Positions 46,669 through 55,541 of a stretch of 64,000 bases of DNA are shown here, piece after piece; the stretch's first letter is position 1, and every line of letters starts with the position of its first letter. The notes beneath the pieces are model-generated. The model had not been told where the DNA came from. It ran no database searches and worked only from the letters and a program-made list of their open reading frames with translations. Origin of the DNA: Bacteroidota bacterium (GTDB lineage Bacteria; Bacteroidota; Bacteroidia; B-17B0; Aurantibacillaceae); the NCBI GenBank assembly GCA_021323535.1, contig JAJONO010000024.1:1-64000 (forward strand). Direction: 5' to 3'. Both the position numbers and the translations under genes were made by a program.

Positions 46669-47124
46669 TTATAAATGAATAGCGTTTAACCATTTTTCAG
46701 CCGCGTCAGAATCCGTAAAAAAATCCTCTGAAGCGGTGCTTAGCTCTGTATGATATTTCGTGATCTTGGTCACGTCGTGATGAACATGGGCGGAGGCTAC
46801 ACAGCGTTTAGCTTCCAACGTTACAACAGTTACAGGTACCTCCGGAAAAAGACGGGCGAATCCGGGTTTCATGCCGTGTTGCGACAAAAAAAGAGGAATA
46901 ATAGTACGCATTGCTTTGTGAGCTTCTACATTCTCAGCAGTGAAGCCATGAAGATCGGAAAGTAACTTGAATCCGGAATTGGAAGGGATCAATTTTGCTG
47001 CCTGTTCAAATCCCTGGATCCATGAACGAACATCGTTCACACTAATGAGTCCCCTCAGCCGGGTAATAAGAATACTTTTTTCCGGATCCCATAATGTATA
47101 ATATTGCGTTTTAAATCCATTCAT
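46669..47124 (-). CDS. STAS-like small protein of unknown function
   Basis: A protein of about 151 residues (start chosen at the ATG at 47124, since further upstream is not conserved-looking). The first 80 residues resemble a STAS-like fold: YYTLWDPEKSILITRLRGLIS followed by a helix, then GFKLLSDLHGFTAENVEAHKAM. A C-terminal helix ends SDAAEKWLNAIHL. No catalytic motif is seen. It follows the Crp-type regulator gene and precedes RidA, in the same direction, and may be a small binding protein regulated with them. Confidence 0.6.
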   Translation of the reverse strand: MNGFKTQYYTLWDPEKSILITRLRGLISVNDVRSWIQGFEQAAKLIPSNSGFKLLSDLHGFTAENVEAHKAMRTIIPLFLSQHGMKPGFARLFPEVPVTVVTLEAKRCVASAHVHHDVTKITKYHTELSTASEDFFTDSDAAEKWLNAIHL

Positions 47125-47228
47125 ACAGTCACCAAAGTTATGTAACAGCAAAGCAGCAAACGTCTTTTTAATAAAGTTTTCACGCTTTTTATGTTTAGTC
47201 CTGTAATTACATTAATATGGTCTCAGGA

Positions 47229-47831
47229 TCATCTTTCGAGAAGACTTTTTTTGATCCTGCTCAGCGATTCGGGTGTAATACCGATATAAGAAGCGATCAG
47301 TTTCTGAGAGAACCTTAATTCAATCTGTGGATACTTACTGCAAAAGATCTTATACCTTTCCTCGGCGGGAAGGCTCATATCTGCTAATACCCTGGATTGA
47401 AAAGTAGCAAATGCATTTTGCGTAATCCTTAAAAAGTATCTTACTATTCCTGGAATCTCATCATAGGCAAGATCCATATGTTCACGCGAAAATTCATATA
47501 TCTCACAATCTTCAATTGCCCGAACATTTAACCTGGCAGGGCCCCCATTAATGAAACTCTGGAGATCGCTGATCCACCATCCTTCTATTCCAAACTGAAT
47601 AACATGTTCATCTCCTGATGAATCGATGAAGTAGGCAATAGCAGCGCCTTTCCTCATGAAGTGAGTTTTTCTTGTGGTGCTGCCCTCCGGAATTAAAAAC
47701 TGTCCCTTTTTATATTTTCTGATAACAGCTAATGAGACAAAACGGAAAAATTCACTCTCGCTTAAATGGGCATGCGCAGCAATGCTTGTCTTCAGCAAGC
47801 TATGATCATTATCATGGTTCTTTCCATTCAT
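47229..47831 (-). CDS. Crp/Fnr-family transcription regulator
   Basis: A 200-residue regulator with a cyclic-nucleotide-binding-like domain (GQFLIPEGSTTRKTHFMRKGAAIAYF) and a C-terminal helix-turn-helix (LIASYIGITPESLSRIKKSLLER). The conserved R and S of cAMP sites are not convincingly preserved, so it may bind another ligand or none, as is common for Bacteroidota members of the family. It lies upstream of the STAS-like, RidA, DoxX and barrel genes and may regulate them. Confidence 0.88.
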   Translation of the reverse strand: MNGKNHDNDHSLLKTSIAAHAHLSESEFFRFVSLAVIRKYKKGQFLIPEGSTTRKTHFMRKGAAIAYFIDSSGDEHVIQFGIEGWWISDLQSFINGGPARLNVRAIEDCEIYEFSREHMDLAYDEIPGIVRYFLRITQNAFATFQSRVLADMSLPAEERYKIFCSKYPQIELRFSQKLIASYIGITPESLSRIKKSLLER

Positions 47832-48064
47832 TCAACTAAAAATAAGAATAATTCACGAAATCAGTAAGAATGGTATTATTTTATGCGTTTTTACAAAGTT
47901 TTTCTGATCTGACTCCCTTTTAAAAAACCTATTGCTCTTTGATTGCAGATATTATGGTAATTTCAAAAAAGCGAGCCGTTCCCGTTCTTTCAAAAAAACT
48001 TTTGGGAGCACATAGGGGTATACCGGACTTCGGTTGTCTAAAGAGAAAGTTATCCTGATTAATG

Positions 48065-48072
48065 TATCTTTG
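48065..48072 (+). promoter_or_regulatory. -7 promoter box of the sigma/FecR locus
   Basis: TATCTTTG matches the TAnnTTTG box exactly. The implied transcript start near 48078 rules out the upstream TTG starts at 48034 and 48070 and favours the TTG at 48091. No good -33 box is seen, which would fit activation by another factor. Confidence 0.5.
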
Positions 48073-48090
48073 TGGCCAATATCCACAAAA

Positions 48091-48678
48091 TTGCAGGTTA
48101 GCGAACAAACATACTGGCAGCAAATTAAAACAGGTGATAAAAAGGCCTACGAAACTATTTTCAGGACCTGGTACCAGGTGCTGTGTAATTACGCCTGTTC
48201 GCTTATAAAAGATATGGATGAAGCAGAAGAAGTGGTGCAAAATGTATTTTATACGATCTGGAAAAAACGCGAGGAACTCGAGATCGGCTCTATAAAAGCG
48301 TACTTGTACAGAGCGGTGCATAACGATTGCCTCAACAAAATAAAACACGCGAAAATAAAAATGAATTACGCGCAGGATTATAAGCACACTGCACAGGCCG
48401 GACTCGACAGTTCGACACAACTGCTGAATGCGAAGGAGCTGAGTGTAAAGATACATGAGGCTATTGATTCGCTTCCGGAGCAATGCGGACTTGTATTCAG
48501 GCTGAACCGTTTTGAAAATAAAAAATACTCGGAGATCGCCAGCGAGCTTGGTATTTCGGTAAAAACGGTAGAGAACCACATGGGCAAGGCGCTTAAAATT
48601 ATGAGGGAACGATTAAAAGATTATTTACCGGTAATTGGCTGGTGGCTATTTTGCGCCAGCGCCGAAGTTTTAACGTAG
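48091..48678 (+). CDS. ECF sigma factor paired with FecR
   Basis: An RpoE-type sigma factor of about 195 residues. Region 2 is GDKKAYETIFRTWYQVLCNY...EEVVQNVFYTIWKKRE, and region 4 is LPEQCGLVFRLNRFENKKYSEIASELGISVKTVENHMGKAL. It lies just before a FecR anti-sigma gene. The TTG at 48091 is preferred because of the promoter position; the frame remains open upstream. In Bacteroidota such sigma factors are held by FecR and released when an outer-membrane STN-domain protein is engaged, so it probably turns on the STN repeat protein and TonB receptor genes that follow. Confidence 0.88.
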   Translation: MQVSEQTYWQQIKTGDKKAYETIFRTWYQVLCNYACSLIKDMDEAEEVVQNVFYTIWKKREELEIGSIKAYLYRAVHNDCLNKIKHAKIKMNYAQDYKHTAQAGLDSSTQLLNAKELSVKIHEAIDSLPEQCGLVFRLNRFENKKYSEIASELGISVKTVENHMGKALKIMRERLKDYLPVIGWWLFCASAEVLT

Positions 48679-48686
48679 GAATTAAA

Positions 48687-49685
48687 TTGAAGAACTATTC
48701 TGAACATATTGACGGGCTCATTGCCAAACTTCTTTCAGGAGAAATAACTCCCGAGGAAAATGCTGCGCTGGAAAATTGGAAAGCCGAAAGCGAAGACAAC
48801 CTGCGTTATTTCGAACAGAATAAAAAACTGTTCATGGAAATTGAATCCATGAAAACGGAACAGGAAGTGAACGTAGACAAAGCCTGGAACAAACTTGAAG
48901 AAAGGCTTAATGAAAAAGAAGAAGCGAAAGTTATTTCTATAAGACCCCGCTTTACAATTTATCATGCCGCCGCAGCCCTTGCTATTATTGCCGTTCTGGC
49001 CATCCTCATTACTTTTTTCATGGGTGGAGAACAAACAACGGGACTGGCTCTTGTTTCATCAAAAAACTCTGTTACAAGTAGGTTACCTGATGGAAGCTCA
49101 GTGATCCTGAATAAAAATTCGGAGCTCACTTACGAATCGGGAAGTAATAAACGTGAAGTAAAATTAAAAGGAGAAGCTTATTTTGATGTGGTTCATAACG
49201 AAGATCAGCCTTTTGTTGTAACCGTAAACGATATTACTATTAAAGACATTGGAACCTCTTTTAATGTAAAAGCCATTGAAGGAACCAGTACCATTGAAGT
49301 AATGGTGGAAAGCGGCGAAGTACATTTTTATTCGAAAGAAGACGAAGGATTAAAACTTGTTAAGGGAGAGAAAGCTGTTTATTCTACCATTGACAGAAAA
49401 TTCTCCAAAGCTTTTATTTCTCCGGGAGACAATACCACCAGTTATCATTCGAAAGTATTCCGGTTTAAGGAAACGCCTCTTCATTTAGTTATACAACAGT
49501 TGAATGATGTGTATGAAATGAACATACAACTGGAAGATCCCGCTCTTGGAAATTGTATGCTTTCTGTTACTTTCAACAATGAAAAACCGGAAGCCATTCT
49601 GAGTATTATTGCCGAAACGCTCAATCTTGAGGTGGTACGATCAGGAAAATCTATCACACTAAAAGGCGAACCTTGCAACAACTAA
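48687..49685 (+). CDS. FecR-family anti-sigma factor
   Basis: A protein of about 332 residues. A cytoplasmic domain of about 85 residues holds the sigma factor (NYSEHIDGLIAKLLSGEITPEENA); a membrane helix follows (AAAALAIIAVLAILITFFMGG); the periplasmic FecR domain (ITIKDIGTSFNVKAIEGTSTI, VESGEVHFYSK) and the DUF4974 domain at the C-terminus (FKETPLHLVIQQLNDVYEMNI) come next. I prefer the TTG at 48687 right after the sigma stop codon to the ATG at 48642, which overlaps the sigma gene by 37 bases. It links an outer-membrane STN domain to the sigma factor. Confidence 0.9.
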   Translation: MKNYSEHIDGLIAKLLSGEITPEENAALENWKAESEDNLRYFEQNKKLFMEIESMKTEQEVNVDKAWNKLEERLNEKEEAKVISIRPRFTIYHAAAALAIIAVLAILITFFMGGEQTTGLALVSSKNSVTSRLPDGSSVILNKNSELTYESGSNKREVKLKGEAYFDVVHNEDQPFVVTVNDITIKDIGTSFNVKAIEGTSTIEVMVESGEVHFYSKEDEGLKLVKGEKAVYSTIDRKFSKAFISPGDNTTSYHSKVFRFKETPLHLVIQQLNDVYEMNIQLEDPALGNCMLSVTFNNEKPEAILSIIAETLNLEVVRSGKSITLKGEPCNN

Positions 49686-49688
49686 AAA

Positions 49689-51410
49689 ATGCGCCGGTCA
49701 ATCGTTTTGTTTTTTTTCATAATGACCTTGTTCACTTTCAGAGCCGCAGTTCCCGCGCTTGAAAGAGAGGTTACATTAACGGTTCAGAATGAACCCATTT
49801 CGATTGTGCTTATAAAAATTCAGGAACAAACCGGTGTTGTTTTTTCTTATCCTTCATCACTCATCAGTTCTGTATCTCCCGTTTCGGTAAGTGTAAAACA
49901 AAAAACGATCCGCGAAGTGCTGTCTTTAATTCTTCCTCAAAGCTTATATTATAAACCAAAGGATAATTACATTATTCTGAAAGAAAAAAAAACGGAAAAA
50001 AATCCCGCAAAAACCGAGCTCAGCGGATACGTGATCGATAAATCCACCAATAAGAAGATCGCAAATGTAACCGTGTACGACAAGAACACTCTTAAATCAA
50101 CCACTACCGATGACTATGGTTTTTATTCCTTAACCGTTCCCGCAGCAAGCAATAAGATCAGCATCAACAAACAGGATTATAAAGACACAGCTTTAATTCT
50201 TACTGGAAATAATAACGCGTTGTATACGATTGGACTTGATCCGTTAAGTGATTCAATTAAAACAAAAAACAGGGAGTGGGAGAAAAAACTGGAGCAGATT
50301 GAAAAATTCACCGAAGACTTTGTAAAAAAATTCGGCGCCTACATCAACACCCTCAACGTGAAAGATACTTTGACAAGACCCTTCCAGGTTTCGCTTTTAC
50401 CTTTTATCGGAACCAACCACAAGCTCTCAGGAAATATCTACAATAATTTTTCTTTCAACGTACTTGGCGGCTATTCAAAAGGCAATAACGCTTTTGAACT
50501 CGCAGGATTGTTCAACATCAATAAAGAACATGTAAAAGGTGTGCAGATCGGAGGCCTGTTTAACGCCAACGGCGGAAAGATGACGGGCGTACAGATCGGC
50601 GGCTTGTTTAATGCTGTTGGCCAGGAAACAAAAGGAGTGCAGATTGCCGGCCTCTTCAATAATAACAATGGAAATTCTAAAGGCGTTGCTATCGCCGGAT
50701 TAATGAATCTTACCAAAGACACCACTTCTGGTATTAGTATCGCAGGATTATTTAACAGAAGCAGGCATCTGAAAAACGGAATACAAATAGCAGGGCTTTA
50801 TAATGACGCAGAAAGCGGAAGCGCCAATGTTCAGATCGCAGGTTTATTCAATAAGACAAAAGTTTTAACAGGTGTGCAGATTGCAACATTTAACTTTGCA
50901 GACTCAGCCAGTGGTGTTCCAATAGGATTTTTCAGTTTCGTGAAAAAAGGTGTTCACCAGATAGAAATTTCGGCGGATGAACTCTTTTATACCAATCTTT
51001 CTTTCCGCACCGGAGCCAATTCGTTTTATAATGTATTCAGCGGGGGAATAGAACCCGGAAAAAGCGAGCCCATGTGGCATCTGGGTTATGGCATAGGGAC
51101 TTCATTCGGAATAATAAAAAAATTAAGAAGTGATATTACTGTCAGCACACAACATTTATGCATTGGTGAATTTAGCTTTTCAACGAACGACCTGTATAAA
51201 TTCTATTGGGGGCTAGAATACAAATTCAATAGAAAACTTTCTGTTGCCGCAGGAGCCACATTCAATCTTCTTTTAACAGATCTTAACGATCCCGAAAATG
51301 CGCTTAAGTACCAAAGCAGGATTCCTTCTGGTGCCACAGAACTCAATGATGGCGGAAACAACAGCGTTAAGTGGTGGCCAGGCGCGAGAGTCGCCATTCG
51401 TTTCTTATAA
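49689..51410 (+). CDS. STN-domain secreted protein with GVQIGGLFN surface repeats
   Basis: A 573-residue exported protein. After a signal peptide (MRRSIVLFFFIMTLFTFRAA) comes an STN domain at residues 26-97 (NEPISIVLIKIQEQTGVVFS), the module that contacts FecR in TonB receptors, then a carboxypeptidase regulatory-like domain at 108-184, a helical stretch near 190-220, and eight tandem repeats of about 22-24 residues between about 266 and 415. Each has the pattern GVQIaGLFN. A membrane-barrel-like region follows, with no plug and no TonB box. The repeats match the LA_2272-type surface repeat seen in Leptospira and Bacteroidota. It lies between FecR and the TonB receptor, an unusual place for STN. 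Confidence 0.85.
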   Translation: MRRSIVLFFFIMTLFTFRAAVPALEREVTLTVQNEPISIVLIKIQEQTGVVFSYPSSLISSVSPVSVSVKQKTIREVLSLILPQSLYYKPKDNYIILKEKKTEKNPAKTELSGYVIDKSTNKKIANVTVYDKNTLKSTTTDDYGFYSLTVPAASNKISINKQDYKDTALILTGNNNALYTIGLDPLSDSIKTKNREWEKKLEQIEKFTEDFVKKFGAYINTLNVKDTLTRPFQVSLLPFIGTNHKLSGNIYNNFSFNVLGGYSKGNNAFELAGLFNINKEHVKGVQIGGLFNANGGKMTGVQIGGLFNAVGQETKGVQIAGLFNNNNGNSKGVAIAGLMNLTKDTTSGISIAGLFNRSRHLKNGIQIAGLYNDAESGSANVQIAGLFNKTKVLTGVQIATFNFADSASGVPIGFFSFVKKGVHQIEISADELFYTNLSFRTGANSFYNVFSGGIEPGKSEPMWHLGYGIGTSFGIIKKLRSDITVSTQHLCIGEFSFSTNDLYKFYWGLEYKFNRKLSVAAGATFNLLLTDLNDPENALKYQSRIPSGATELNDGGNNSVKWWPGARVAIRFL

Positions 51411-51418
51411 TCCTTCTC

Positions 51419-51434
51419 CCGATAATTATCGGGA
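51419..51434. repeat. REP-like palindrome
   Basis: CCCGATAATTATCGGG is a perfect 16-base palindrome. Together with the flanking CCTTCT and GCTCAGGGTGACGAA it resembles REP-like elements of the phylum (compare 2586-2660 and 25085-25110). It is also close to the STN gene stop codon. Confidence 0.6.
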
Positions 51435-51527
51435 ACGCTCAGGGTGACGAACAGCCTTTATTTTTTCTTTTTGAGTAGGGGTTAAAGAGTTTACGGTTGT
51501 CACAGGTATATAACAAAAAAATATACT

Positions 51528-52253
51528 ATGAAAACTTCAAACATGATTCTCTCTCTTCTTCTGATCACTGCTTTATTTTCTTCCTGCAAAAAAAACTGGC
51601 ACAAAGTAGTTGTCGGAAAAGGAGAAACTGTAACTGAAAGCAGACAGCCAGGAAATTTCAATCGCATTCATTTATCAATAGACGCCAACGTACACTTTGT
51701 TCAGGACTCGGTTTATAAACTCGAAGTTTCGGCTCAACAAAATTTAATGTCGGTTATCGAAACAAAAACCGATGGTAAGGAACTCGATATTGAATACAGC
51801 GCCAATGTTGCAAAACATTCGCCTATAAACATCACCATTCACGCGCCTGATATTTCTAAATTTTCGGTTAGTGGTTCAGGAAATATAGACTGCGCCAATA
51901 AGATCACCACAAATTCGCTTGAATTAAAAGTAAGTGGCTCCGGCGATATTGATCTTGCAGAACTTGTAACAGATAATTTAAGCTCACACATTAGTGGGTC
52001 AGGTAATGTGGATATACATGCCGGCACCACCAACTATGAATCATTTGAGATCAGTGGATCAGGAAATTGTAATGCTCTAGACTTTAAAGCTACAACTGCC
52101 AATGTAAAGGTGAGCGGCTCCGGAGATATAAAACTGTATTGTACCGAAAGTCTTGAAGCAAAAATTTCAGGAAGCGGTAATGTAAGTTACAAAGGTAATC
52201 CCGGTGTTAATAGTTCATGTAGCGGTTCAGGCAAGCTTGTCCATCTTAATTAA
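51528..52253 (+). CDS. Head-GIN domain (DUF2807) lipoprotein
   Basis: A 241-residue outer-membrane or surface lipoprotein with a lipobox signal (LLLITALFSSC). The DUF2807 domain contains seven regular SGSGx(I/V) repeats about 19-21 residues apart, for example GSGNIDCANK, GSGDIDLAEL and GSGNVDIHAG, which form a right-handed beta-helix. The family is called the putative auto-transporter adhesin head-GIN domain. It lies between the STN repeat protein and the TonB receptor on the same strand, so it probably belongs to the same regulon. Its ligand is unknown. Confidence 0.88.
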   Translation: MKTSNMILSLLLITALFSSCKKNWHKVVVGKGETVTESRQPGNFNRIHLSIDANVHFVQDSVYKLEVSAQQNLMSVIETKTDGKELDIEYSANVAKHSPINITIHAPDISKFSVSGSGNIDCANKITTNSLELKVSGSGDIDLAELVTDNLSSHISGSGNVDIHAGTTNYESFEISGSGNCNALDFKATTANVKVSGSGDIKLYCTESLEAKISGSGNVSYKGNPGVNSSCSGSGKLVHLN

Positions 52254-52276
52254 TCATTATCAAAATAAATAGTACA

Positions 52277-54640
52277 ATGAGATCCACTATTAATTCTTTC
52301 ATTTTAATTCTTTCATTCATGAGCCTTGGTGCCTGGGCACAAACGCTCACGCAAACCATTCGCGGAACGGTTACGGATAAGATATCGCAATCTCCTCTTC
52401 CGGGAGTAGCAATTGTGTTACTGAACTCCGATCCTCTTAAAGGAACAACCACTGATGAGAACGGACAATTCATTCTGAATAATGTGCCTGTTGGAAAACA
52501 AACCATCAAGGTAAATTATATTGGTTACAAAGAATCAACGCTCCAGAATCTTACTGTCAATTCAGGAAAAGAACTTGTGATGAATATAAACCTTGAAGAA
52601 GATATTGCCACTATGAGCGAAGTGGAAGTAACCGCGAAGCAAAACAAAAACAAACCTCTCAATGAAATGTCGACTGTTAGCACTCGTGCGTTCTCCGTTG
52701 AAGAAACACAAAAATTTGCCGCGGCAGTAAACGATCCTGCCAGGATGGCCACTTCATTTGCGGGAGTTGTTCAGGGAGGCGACGGAAATAATCATATTTC
52801 TATTCGTGGAAACTCACCCGGAGCTTTGTTATGGAGGATGGAAGGCGTTGAAATTCCGAATCCGAATCATTTTTCAAGTGTGGCCACATCAGGTGGAGGG
52901 ATCTCTATTCTGAGCGCGCAACTTTTAAATAATTCCGATTTTTCCACCGGTGCCTTCGCCGCGGAATATGGCAACGCGCTCGGAGGCGTATTCGATCTCA
53001 AACTTCGTAAAGGGAACAACCATAAAAGAGAATACACTTTTCAGGCTGGGGTGCTTGGAGTGGATGTTGCAGCCGAAGGTCCGTTTAAAAAAGGTTACGA
53101 TGGTTCTTTCCTGGTCAACTACCGTTACTCAACTCTTTCAGTTCTTTCGATGATGGGTGTTCCCATTGGCGATGGTATTACTAATTTCCAGGATCTTTCT
53201 TTCAATGTTTCATTACCAACGAAAAAAGCCGGGACTTTTAGTGTGTTTGGTTTTGGGGGATTAAGCTCACAAAGAACAGAAGCAAAAAAAGATTCTCTCA
53301 AATGGAAAGAAGATGATTTTTATCGTTACAGTTATAATTTCTATGCCAATACCGGCGCCACTGGAATTACCAATACAAAATTATTCAATAATCAGTCTTA
53401 CTTAAAAACAGTACTCGCATTTTCGGGAACACAAAACGGAGAAGATGGCAGAAAACTCGAAAACGATTACAATACTTTTACAAAAACATACCAGCAGACT
53501 TACACCCAGAGTAAAATTACTTTATCGAGTGTGTATACAAAAAAGATCAACGCGAGGAATAATATCAGGACCGGATTTATTCTTAACAGGCTTGGCTATG
53601 AGTTGCTGCAAAAATCAAGCAGAGATACAAACATATTAATCGAAAAACTCCGTGTTAATGGCAGTACCGAAACAGCACAACTGTTTTTTCAATGGAACCA
53701 GAGGCTGAGCGAAAAACTAACCACAAATGTTGGCGTACATTATTTTCATTTATTGCTCAATAACTCCAACTCACTTGAACCACGTGCTTCTGTGAAATAT
53801 GATATTACTCCCAAACACAGTCTTACTCTTGGTTACGGCTTACACAGCCAGCTTCAACCTATTGGCGTTTACTTTGCCCAGTTGCCGGGAACAGATGGAG
53901 GTTACACACTTCCGAATAAAAATCTTGGATTCAATAAAGCTCACCACATTGTGTTGGGTTACGACTGGAACTTTAACGAATACTCGCATCTGAAAACCGA
54001 AATTTATTACCAGCATTTATTTAATATTCCAATCAGCCAGGATAAAACATCTACCTTTTCGATTCTGAACGTAACCGACGGATACAACACCGATCCTCTC
54101 GTTAATAGCGGACTTGGCACCAACACAGGATTAGAATTAACGTATGAAAGATTTCTTCACAAAAATCTTTACTACTTATTATCTGTTTCATTGTATGACT
54201 CAAAATACAAAGCTCCGAATGACGAATGGTATAACACGCTTTTCAATACCAATTACGCAAGCTCATTCACCATGGGAAAAGAATGGCACTTTACAAGAAA
54301 GGAAAAGAACAGAACATTCGGGTTTAATATTAAATCTGTTTTTGTTGGTGGGTTTCGTTATACACCTATAGATCTTGCTGCTTCTATCGCAGCCGGAGAA
54401 ACAAAATATCAGACAGACAAAAGTTTCGAAGAGAAAAATCCGGATTATTATCGTCTCGACATTCGCGCCAGCCTAAAACGTAATTACAAGAAAATTACAA
54501 GCACGGTAGCATTGGATATTCAGAATACAACGAACAGGAAAAATGTTGGCGGACAATATTTTGATGTCAAAACCGGGCAAATAAAATACTGGTACCAGGC
54601 ACCGTTAATTCCTATATTAAGTTACAAAGTGGAGTTTTAA
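52277..54640 (+). CDS. TonB-dependent outer-membrane receptor
   Basis: A 787-residue receptor. A signal peptide (FILILSFMSLGAWA) is followed by a carboxypeptidase regulatory-like domain at residues 27-105 (TIRGTVTDKISQSPLPGVAIV), the plug at about 120-230 (ISIRGNSPGALLWRMEG), and a beta-barrel to the C-terminus (ILSYKVEF). It lacks the STN domain usual for FecI/FecR-linked receptors, while a separate STN protein is encoded 1 kb upstream. No SusD gene is adjacent, so it is not a typical polysaccharide locus. Substrate is unknown; metals, cobalamin or peptides are all possible. Confidence 0.9.
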   Translation: MRSTINSFILILSFMSLGAWAQTLTQTIRGTVTDKISQSPLPGVAIVLLNSDPLKGTTTDENGQFILNNVPVGKQTIKVNYIGYKESTLQNLTVNSGKELVMNINLEEDIATMSEVEVTAKQNKNKPLNEMSTVSTRAFSVEETQKFAAAVNDPARMATSFAGVVQGGDGNNHISIRGNSPGALLWRMEGVEIPNPNHFSSVATSGGGISILSAQLLNNSDFSTGAFAAEYGNALGGVFDLKLRKGNNHKREYTFQAGVLGVDVAAEGPFKKGYDGSFLVNYRYSTLSVLSMMGVPIGDGITNFQDLSFNVSLPTKKAGTFSVFGFGGLSSQRTEAKKDSLKWKEDDFYRYSYNFYANTGATGITNTKLFNNQSYLKTVLAFSGTQNGEDGRKLENDYNTFTKTYQQTYTQSKITLSSVYTKKINARNNIRTGFILNRLGYELLQKSSRDTNILIEKLRVNGSTETAQLFFQWNQRLSEKLTTNVGVHYFHLLLNNSNSLEPRASVKYDITPKHSLTLGYGLHSQLQPIGVYFAQLPGTDGGYTLPNKNLGFNKAHHIVLGYDWNFNEYSHLKTEIYYQHLFNIPISQDKTSTFSILNVTDGYNTDPLVNSGLGTNTGLELTYERFLHKNLYYLLSVSLYDSKYKAPNDEWYNTLFNTNYASSFTMGKEWHFTRKEKNRTFGFNIKSVFVGGFRYTPIDLAASIAAGETKYQTDKSFEEKNPDYYRLDIRASLKRNYKKITSTVALDIQNTTNRKNVGGQYFDVKTGQIKYWYQAPLIPILSYKVEF

Positions 54641-54647
54641 TATACAT

Positions 54648-54722
54648 CTCACGCAGATTACGTTGATAGCGCAGATCCTTAGGGTGAACAATTCATCTTC
54701 GGAATCTGCGCGATCTGCGTAA
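54648..54722. repeat. Inverted repeat of ACGCAGAT words
   Basis: ACGCAGATTACG and GCGCAGATC near 54651-54676 face ATCTGCGC and ATCTGCGT near 54703-54720. The arms are made of the same CGCAGAT words found at 1-233 and elsewhere. It follows the TonB receptor stop codon and may also act as the transcript end. Confidence 0.6.
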
Positions 54723-54794
54723 GAAAACGGAAACATTTTAGTTTAAATTCTTAATAGAACCTTGGTTAGAAAGTCCCACCCCTCGTGGAATTTT

Positions 54795-55541
54795 TTATTT
54801 CAGGTAACGTTGGATCTGTTTCTCCGTCAACCTTATTTTTTTATCAGAATCAAAGCTTAGAAAAGATGTATCAGCATTCATACACAATCTCTGATGTAAT
54901 ACAGTTCCCTTCGGGTTCTTTCCCTCGCATTGCATATTTACCTGGTTGTACACATAATCAAACACAAGACATTTCCATTTCTGGTTGTATGCATAAGTTA
55001 TTTTTCCGTCATGGCTGTAACAATCGCATTCCCGGTTAGTTTCGGGATCAGCGAAGCATTGGTCGGACGCCGTGTTGGACGAAGCAAAAACGAACCTCAC
55101 GTTCTGACCCTTGAGACTACCCGGCGTTAACAGCATAAACTGCTTTTCTCCATAATCAACTCCCCCTGCGTACACGCCGAAGGTTTCGTATTGCAATAAC
55201 ATCTGTCTTCCGAAAAATCCTTCGAATTTTACCGCATTGTAATCTATCGCTTCTCCCTGTACAGAAGCATCGGCTACTTTCCACCCTTTCTTTTCTTTCA
55301 CCAACATTAAAACCGATTCGTGAAAATGATTGTGCATCCGTATGGTTATAGCCATTTCACCTCTCAGGTAAATGACCTGCACCGAATCATTACCCAACCT
55401 CTCAGCTACATAAACGTAAACCGAATCCTGATCGTCCCATATTTTAGGCCCTGCATTAAAGTAAGGCTTATCGTCTTTGTAAGCATAAGAACCATAAACG
55501 AGCTTTAGTAAAGTTGTATCTTCAAGGTTGGCTATCAACAT
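54795..55541 (-). CDS. Body of a frameshifted lipoprotein gene
   Basis: A 248-residue open frame whose first codon (ATG 55541) is not a natural start: it has no signal and begins in mid-domain. The region directly upstream, in the next frame, encodes a lipoprotein signal and runs to a TGA that overlaps this frame (55522-55644). The body has beta-rich segments and a GxSYxYKDDKPYFNAG block; it contains a clustered ECDCYSHDG sequence and a cysteine pair, but I do not recognise a family. I read the two as one gene disrupted by a +1 shift at CCT-TGA, either real, programmed or an error. Confidence 0.6.
   Translation of the reverse strand: MLIANLEDTTLLKLVYGSYAYKDDKPYFNAGPKIWDDQDSVYVYVAERLGNDSVQVIYLRGEMAITIRMHNHFHESVLMLVKEKKGWKVADASVQGEAIDYNAVKFEGFFGRQMLLQYETFGVYAGGVDYGEKQFMLLTPGSLKGQNVRFVFASSNTASDQCFADPETNRECDCYSHDGKITYAYNQKWKCLVFDYVYNQVNMQCEGKNPKGTVLHQRLCMNADTSFLSFDSDKKIRLTEKQIQRYLK

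Noticed and set aside
47929-48579. Minus-strand frame of about 216 codons across the sigma gene
   Set aside because: The plus-strand frame encodes clear sigma-2 and sigma-4 regions; the opposite reading has no recognisable domain.
49689-51410. TonB receptor annotation for the STN repeat protein
   Set aside because: It has no plug domain, no long beta-barrel of receptor size and no TonB box; the repeat pattern differs.
54648-54722. CRISPR-like repeat pattern of ACGCAGAT words
   Set aside because: The words are in opposed orientation, unevenly spaced and have no unique spacers of equal length; no cas gene is near.
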